Below the pieces are notes generated by a model. It saw only the letters and a list, made by a program, of their open reading frames with translations, made no database searches and was not told the DNA's origin. The translations under genes and the position numbers were made by a program. From the NCBI GenBank assembly GCA_005883775.1, contig VBEU01000116.1, positions 1 to 9,850 of the forward strand: DNA of 9,850 nucleotides. Direction: 5' to 3'. Shown here in pieces: positions 6,668 to 9,850 of the stretch. Positions within the stretch are counted from its first letter, which is position 1, and each line of letters begins with the position of its first letter. The DNA is from Chloroflexota bacterium. GTDB taxonomy: Bacteria > Chloroflexota > Limnocylindria > P2-11E.

Positions 6668-7675
6668 TCATCCTCCCCGTCGTGATGCGGCGAGGATACC
6701 GGCCGGAGCGACGACGGGTTTGTCGGTGCCAAGCTCCCGACCCAGGAAGGTAAGGACGTGTTGCGCCCACTCGTCCGGATGCGTGGCGAACGCCATCACG
6801 TGTTCGCACCCGGGGACGATCCAGAGCTCGGTGCCCGGATTCGCGCTCGCCGCCTTCAGGTCAAACCCGTGATGGAGCGGCACCGTCGTGTCGTCGGTGC
6901 ACTCAATGAAGAGAAAGGGCCGCTCGGGATGCGCGGCGACCACCTTCGATGGCGTGACCTTTGAGATATCGAGACCGAGGAAGAGCCGTGCCATCAGCAC
7001 GATCCCCGGCGTGAACCAGGACGGCAGATTCGTGTACTTCGTCGCCGATTCGCTGACCACGGTGTTCCCGTCGGCGAACGCGGAGTCTGTGACGACCGGG
7101 CCGATCGTCGGGTCCGCCTGCACCGTCATCAGAACGCTGCCGCCGCCGAGCGACTCGCCGATCACGGCGACGCGCGCCCTCTCGATATCGGCCCTGTTCG
7201 CGGCGAGGTCGATCGCGGCGAGGATGTCGCGCGGCTCTTCGATCCCGAGCGTGTATCTCGTCCCGCCGCTCTCACCGTGACCGCGTAGGTCGAACAGCAG
7301 CACCGAGTAACCGTGCACGAGCAGGAGCCTGGCGATCGCCGCGGGCATGAAATCCGAGTTGACGCGATTTCTTCCGCGGCCATGCACGATCACGGCGGCG
7401 CGATCCGCGCGGGGTACAGCGAACCACCATCCCTTGAGCACGATCCCGTCGCGGCTGTTGAAGGTCACATCGTCGTGTGTCGCGGCGATCGAGCTCGCGG
7501 GTGGATCGAGCGGCACGCGCTCCACCTGGGTGACCGTTTCCGCGACCCGGAAGGAGATGGCGAAATACGCGACGAGCGCCGCGGCGATGATCGCCACCAG
7601 GAAATAGGCCAGTCGTTTCCGCGTTTGTCGCGACACGCGACGAATGTATCGCCCCGGAGTAACGCCCGAGCGCAT
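6668..7675 (-). CDS. Membrane-anchored alpha/beta hydrolase (serine hydrolase)
   Basis: 335 residues from ATG 7675. The frame is open to GTG 7744, but that codon falls in the loop of a strong hairpin. GTG 7636 is another possible start, and none of the three has a good Shine-Dalgarno. A basic stretch (RRVSRQTRKR) followed by a hydrophobic helix of about 20 residues (residues 23-42) predicts a signal anchor with the catalytic domain outside the membrane. Alpha/beta-hydrolase features: HGRGRNR (98-104, oxyanion region), DLRGHGESGG (129-138), GESLGGG with nucleophile S175, DDTTVP with acid D262, and GCEHVMAF with H292. The complete triad suggests an active esterase, lipase or peptidase-like enzyme of the Hydrolase_4/S33 type. 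It is the first gene of group B and could release or import-process an esterified substrate (inference). Confidence 0.85.
   Translation of the reverse strand: MRSGVTPGRYIRRVSRQTRKRLAYFLVAIIAAALVAYFAISFRVAETVTQVERVPLDPPASSIAATHDDVTFNSRDGIVLKGWWFAVPRADRAAVIVHGRGRNRVNSDFMPAAIARLLLVHGYSVLLFDLRGHGESGGTRYTLGIEEPRDILAAIDLAANRADIERARVAVIGESLGGGSVLMTVQADPTIGPVVTDSAFADGNTVVSESATKYTNLPSWFTPGIVLMARLFLGLDISKVTPSKVVAAHPERPFLFIECTDDTTVPLHHGFDLKAASANPGTELWIVPGCEHVMAFATHPDEWAQHVLTFLGRELGTDKPVVAPAGILAASRRGG
6672..6678 (-). promoter_or_regulatory. Ribosome binding site deciding the cupin start
   Basis: Minus-strand GGGGAGG, 5 nt before GTG 6666. It overlaps the final codons of the alpha/beta hydrolase, and it is the reason for choosing the shorter 123-residue cupin over the 145-residue open frame. 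Confidence 0.7.
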
Positions 7676-7838
7676 CCGGCGTTGAATGTGCGACCCGTCT
7701 AAATCAGTCCATCCGACCCCCCTGCGTCGAGCGGCCCGCCCCACGAGGCGGGCCGCTCCTTTATTCGGACGCTACCCCGCTGAGACCTGTCGCCCTAATC
7801 GCCGTTCGGCATGGTCGTTAGGTCGTGTGAGAGCTCAC
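7676..7838. other. Intergenic gap separating the two - strand gene groups
   Basis: 163 bp with no supportable gene; by far the largest non-coding gap in the window. It holds the 7729-7758 hairpin. A promoter for the group B operon would be expected here on the - strand, but I find no convincing -35/-10 pair. On the - strand TACATT at 7643-7648, just inside the called gene, has six bases between it and the alternative GTG 7636, the spacing of a leaderless -10 element. This is weak. Confidence 0.4.
7729..7758. terminator. Hairpin with 12-bp perfect stem between the two - strand gene groups
   Basis: GAGCGGCCCGCC (7729-7740), loop CCACGA (7741-7746), GGCGGGCCGCTC (7747-7758). On the + strand it is followed by CTTTATT, an intrinsic-terminator shape for rightward transcription. 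On the - strand the stem is followed by GACGCAGG, with no T tract. It lies 80 bp past the CoA-ester lyase stop and 53 bp before the hydrolase ATG. It may end leftward read-through from the lyase without a T tract, block rightward antisense transcription, or act in the 5' leader of group B. Confidence 0.55.
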
Positions 7839-8696
7839 TTAAAACGCTTCCCCTCCAAACGCCGCCGGTCTCTCCACCGGCGGCGTTCTCTGTTTACGCA
7901 GCACCGCCTCGTGCAAGAGGAGGATCTGGCGAGCTCGCTCGACGATCGGCTGGTCGAGCAGCTTTCCGTCGAGCGCGACGGCCCCGTGTCCTTTGGCCTG
8001 GCCATCCTCGAATGCAGCAACGACACGCCGCGCGTAGGAAACCTCGGCCGGACTCGGACTGAAGACGTCGTTCACGATCTCGATCTGCCCGGGGTGGATG
8101 AGCGACTTCCCTCGAAAGCCCAGGCGACGGCCCTGTGACGCATCGCGACGAAGTCCCTCCCCGTCGGTCACGTCCGGCCAGATCCCATCGATCGCCTGCC
8201 GCCGCGCCGCGGTCGCGGCGACGACGACCGCCGAGCGCGCGTACACGAGCTCGGCCGCCTCGGCCTCGCGTTCGGTCGGCAGCGAAAGGTCGCGCGCGAA
8301 ATCCTCGGCGCCGAAGAGCAGCGCCACCACGCGATCCGAGAAGGCTGCGATCGCGTTGGCCTCGAGCAGACCTTGAGCGGATTCGATCGACGGCACGAGG
8401 CGGATCGAGCCTCGCGCGATCCCCGCGGCGTCCTCTCGTTCGTCGAGATTTCGCACGAGGCTCGCGACTTCCTCCGCGCGGTCGATCTTGGGGACGACGA
8501 TCCCGACGAGACCCGGACGCAACACCGCGGCGAGATCGGCGTCGCGCAACCCCGTATCACGGTTGACTCGGACGTATCGCGCCGGACCTTCCGCGTTCGA
8601 CGGAAGCGCGATCGCGGCCGCGATCGCGGCGCGCGCTCGATCCTTTTCGTCGGGCGGGACGCCGGGCACGAACATGAGCGAGCGCAGCAGCTGCAT
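7839..8696 (-). CDS. HpcH/HpaI aldolase / CitE-like CoA-ester lyase with internal in-frame deletion
   Basis: 285 residues from ATG 8696, which overlaps the acyl-CoA dehydrogenase stop (TGATG). Family members cleave 3-hydroxyacyl-CoA esters such as malyl- or citramalyl-CoA with Mg2+. Retained: SLMFVPG (6-12), YVRVN with R43, VPSIESAQGL (101-110) with metal ligand E105, LLFGAEDFARDL (126-137) with ligand D132, and RGKSLIHPGQI (195-205). The expected segment between FVPG and VPPDEKDRARA, about 24 residues including the alpha-1 helix and the near-invariant LDLED strand, is absent. FVPG12 joins directly to V13PPDEKD with the frame intact. This should damage the TIM barrel, so activity is doubtful. 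The last codons (about 7858-7887) lie in a 12-bp-stem hairpin. It may be a decayed gene still in frame, a divergent enzyme, or an assembly error. Confidence 0.85.
   Translation of the reverse strand: MQLLRSLMFVPGVPPDEKDRARAAIAAAIALPSNAEGPARYVRVNRDTGLRDADLAAVLRPGLVGIVVPKIDRAEEVASLVRNLDEREDAAGIARGSIRLVPSIESAQGLLEANAIAAFSDRVVALLFGAEDFARDLSLPTEREAEAAELVYARSAVVVAATAARRQAIDGIWPDVTDGEGLRRDASQGRRLGFRGKSLIHPGQIEIVNDVFSPSPAEVSYARRVVAAFEDGQAKGHGAVALDGKLLDQPIVERARQILLLHEAVLRKQRTPPVERPAAFGGEAF
7858..7887. repeat. Perfect 12-bp inverted repeat inside the 3' end of the lyase gene
   Basis: AACGCCGCCGGT (7858-7869), loop CTCTCC (7870-7875), ACCGGCGGCGTT (7876-7887). Read leftward the stem ends in GTTT and then GGAGG, so the U tract is weak. 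Read rightward it is followed by CTCTGTTT. It encodes the lyase C-terminal residues TPPVERPAA and lies 17 bp before the TAA stop (7841-7839). It may be a terminator-like or mRNA-stabilising hairpin placed within coding sequence. Confidence 0.5.
8607..8628. repeat. 22-bp perfect palindrome
   Basis: The stretch from CGCGATCGCG through a central GGCC to its mirror is self-complementary over 22 bases, with no loop. It contains two GCGATCGC octamers and encodes an AIAAAIA segment of the CoA-ester lyase. It ends about 32 bp from the inferred deletion junction in the same gene. Confidence 0.7.
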
Positions 8697-9850
8697 CAGT
8701 ACGAGCGGGGCATGCCGAGCACGTTCTGGCCTAGGTACGCGAGGACGAGGTTGTTGCTCACCGGAGCGACCAGCAGAAGCCGCGTTTCCCGGAACTTGCG
8801 CTCGACGTCGTACTCGGCCGCGAACCCGTAGCCGCCGTGCGTATCGAGCGCCGCGTTCGCAGCGTCCCACGACGCCTGCGATGCGAGGAGCTTCGCCATG
8901 TTCGCTTCAGGCCCGGCGAGCTTGTCGTTGTCGTAGAGCCATGCGGCCTTGTCTCGCACCAGGGCGGCGGCTTCGATACGAGCATGGGCCTGCGCGATCG
9001 GAAATTGAACACCCTGATTGGCACCGATCGGTCGGCCGAACACCACGCGGCTCGTCGCGTAGCGCGATGCGCGCTCGACGAACCAACGACCGTCGCCGAT
9101 CGCCTCGGATGCGATCAGGATCCGCTCGACGTTCCAGCTGTCGATGATGTGGCGGAAGCCCTGCCCTTCCTCGCCGACCAGATCCTTGGCCGGTATCTCC
9201 AGGTCCTGGATGAAGATCTCCGTCGTGTGATGGTTGAGCATCGTGCGGATCGGCCGGATGGTGATGCGTCCGTCGGCGAGAGCTCGTTTCAGGCGGACGA
9301 TGAAGACCGACAGGCCCTGCGTCTTGTCCTGAAGCTCCTCGTACGGTGTCGTGCGCGCAAGAAGCAGGAGCAGGTCGGAGTGCTCGGCCCGCGAGATGAA
9401 GACCTTCTTGCCGTTGATGATGTAGCGGCTTCCCTTCTTCACCGCGGTGGTCCGCAGTCGCGTGGTCTCCGAACCGGCCTCGGGCTCGGTGATGCCGAAG
9501 GCTTGCAGACGCGTCTGTCCCTTCGCGAGCGCGGGAAGGTACTTACGCTTCTGTTCCTCGCTGCCGTGCTTCAGGAGCGTGCCCATCGTGTACATCTGCG
9601 CGTGAGCGCTCGCCGCGTTGCCGCCCGACCTGTTTATCTCTTCGAGGATGACGGCCGCGTCGGCGACGTGGAGTCCGGCCCCGCCGTATTCGCTCGGGAT
9701 GAGCGCCGCGAGCCAGCCCGCCTGCGTCAATGCATCGACGAACTTCTCCGGGTACTCGTGCTTGCGATCGACCTCGCGCCAATACGGGTCGCCGAAGTCT
9801 GCGCACAGCTTCCTCACGGCGGCGCGGATCTGCTCGCGATCCGGGTCGCT
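8696..9850 (-). CDS. Acyl-CoA dehydrogenase family protein, first residues outside window
   Basis: 384 residues are visible; the frame is open to the right edge. GTG 9817 is probably an internal Val, because the preceding SDPDREQIRAA continues the family's N-terminal helix. About ten residues are probably missing. FAD-dependent alpha,beta-dehydrogenation of an acyl-CoA is expected. Numbering from the Val at 9817: LIPSEYGGAGL (39-49), AFGITEPEAGSET (106-118, FAD/substrate loop), INGKKVFISRAEHSD (134-148), SWNVERILIASEAIG (227-241), YATSRVVFGRPIGANQGVQFP (253-273) and DTHGGYGFAAEYDVERKFRE (325-344). The usual C-terminal catalytic Glu (YEGT of medium-chain enzymes) is replaced by VAPV (350-353). 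E231 in the helix-G position used by isovaleryl- and long-chain enzymes is present and probably takes that role. Coupled to the downstream lyase by TGATG. Confidence 0.92.
   Translation of the reverse strand, partial: SDPDREQIRAAVRKLCADFGDPYWREVDRKHEYPEKFVDALTQAGWLAALIPSEYGGAGLHVADAAVILEEINRSGGNAASAHAQMYTMGTLLKHGSEEQKRKYLPALAKGQTRLQAFGITEPEAGSETTRLRTTAVKKGSRYIINGKKVFISRAEHSDLLLLLARTTPYEELQDKTQGLSVFIVRLKRALADGRITIRPIRTMLNHHTTEIFIQDLEIPAKDLVGEEGQGFRHIIDSWNVERILIASEAIGDGRWFVERASRYATSRVVFGRPIGANQGVQFPIAQAHARIEAAALVRDKAAWLYDNDKLAGPEANMAKLLASQASWDAANAALDTHGGYGFAAEYDVERKFRETRLLLVAPVSNNLVLAYLGQNVLGMPRSY

Noticed and set aside
6667..6732. N-terminal extension of the cupin to 6732
   Set aside because: It overlaps the hydrolase end by 65 bases, while GGGGAGG with a 5-nt spacer points to GTG 6666.
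7801..7818. Very short - strand open frame (ATG 7813 to TAG) in the gap
   Set aside because: Five codons without a ribosome binding site; no support for a leader peptide.
7676..7838. Possible tRNA or small RNA gene in the intergenic gap
   Set aside because: The hairpin suggested structured RNA, but there is no cloverleaf, no T-loop consensus and no CCA-type acceptor end.
8697..8870. Extension of the CoA-ester lyase to 8870 that might supply the missing segment
   Set aside because: The extension is Arg-rich, lies inside the acyl-CoA dehydrogenase and contains no LDLED-like motif; the family N-terminus begins at RSLMFVPG.

Overview
The window is a GC-rich stretch (roughly two thirds G+C by eye) of bacterial chromosome. 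It is densely packed, uses many GTG and one TTG start codons, and has almost no intergenic DNA. Codon use (GCG, CTC, ATC, CGC, GAG) and gene content suit a free-living soil or sediment bacterium with broad organic-acid or aromatic catabolism, for example Chloroflexota, Actinomycetota or a similar GC-rich phylum. The sequence alone does not fix the phylum. I see no insertion sequences, phage genes, CRISPR arrays, tRNA or rRNA.

Layout. At the left edge two tandem + strand genes of the carboxymuconolactone decarboxylase (CMD) family (1-283, truncated by the window, and 283-654) are coupled through a TAGTG stop/start overlap. They run head-on into a long - strand block. The converging stop codons share one CTAG (651-654), leaving no room for a terminator. 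The - strand block, in transcription order (right to left), has two groups. Group A is an acyl-CoA dehydrogenase (9850-8696, its first residues lie outside the window) and a HpcH/HpaI-CitE type CoA-ester lyase (8696-7839), coupled by TGATG. After a 163-bp gap with a strong hairpin comes group B: membrane-anchored alpha/beta hydrolase (7675-6668), cupin (6666-6295), flavin reductase (6295-5777), fumarylacetoacetate hydrolase (FAH) family protein (5775-4867), metallo-beta-lactamase-fold hydrolase (4866-4213), aldehyde dehydrogenase (4197-2779), GNAT acetyltransferase of the phosphinothricin/arsinothricin type (2782-2279) and an acetolactate-synthase-like ThDP enzyme (2282-651). Every junction in group B lies between a 4-nt overlap and a 15-nt gap, so it reads as one operon.

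How the genes may work together (inference). FAH, flavin reductase, aldehyde dehydrogenase, CMD and HpcH/CitE families recur together in ring-cleavage and side-chain degradation pathways such as the homoprotocatechuate route. The ThDP enzyme could cleave a 2-keto acid to an aldehyde that the neighbouring dehydrogenase oxidises. Acyl-CoA dehydrogenase plus CoA-ester lyase fits the CoA-thioester end of such a route. No oxygenase partner for the flavin reductase is in the window, and the substrate is unknown.

Most notable oddities: the CoA-ester lyase lacks, in frame, about two dozen residues that should carry the conserved LDLED motif; the acyl-CoA dehydrogenase lacks the C-terminal catalytic glutamate but keeps one in the alternative helix-G position; a 22-bp perfect palindrome sits beside the lyase deletion; the octamer GCGATCGC occurs eight times; and two hairpins with 12-bp stems flank the boundary between the two gene groups.
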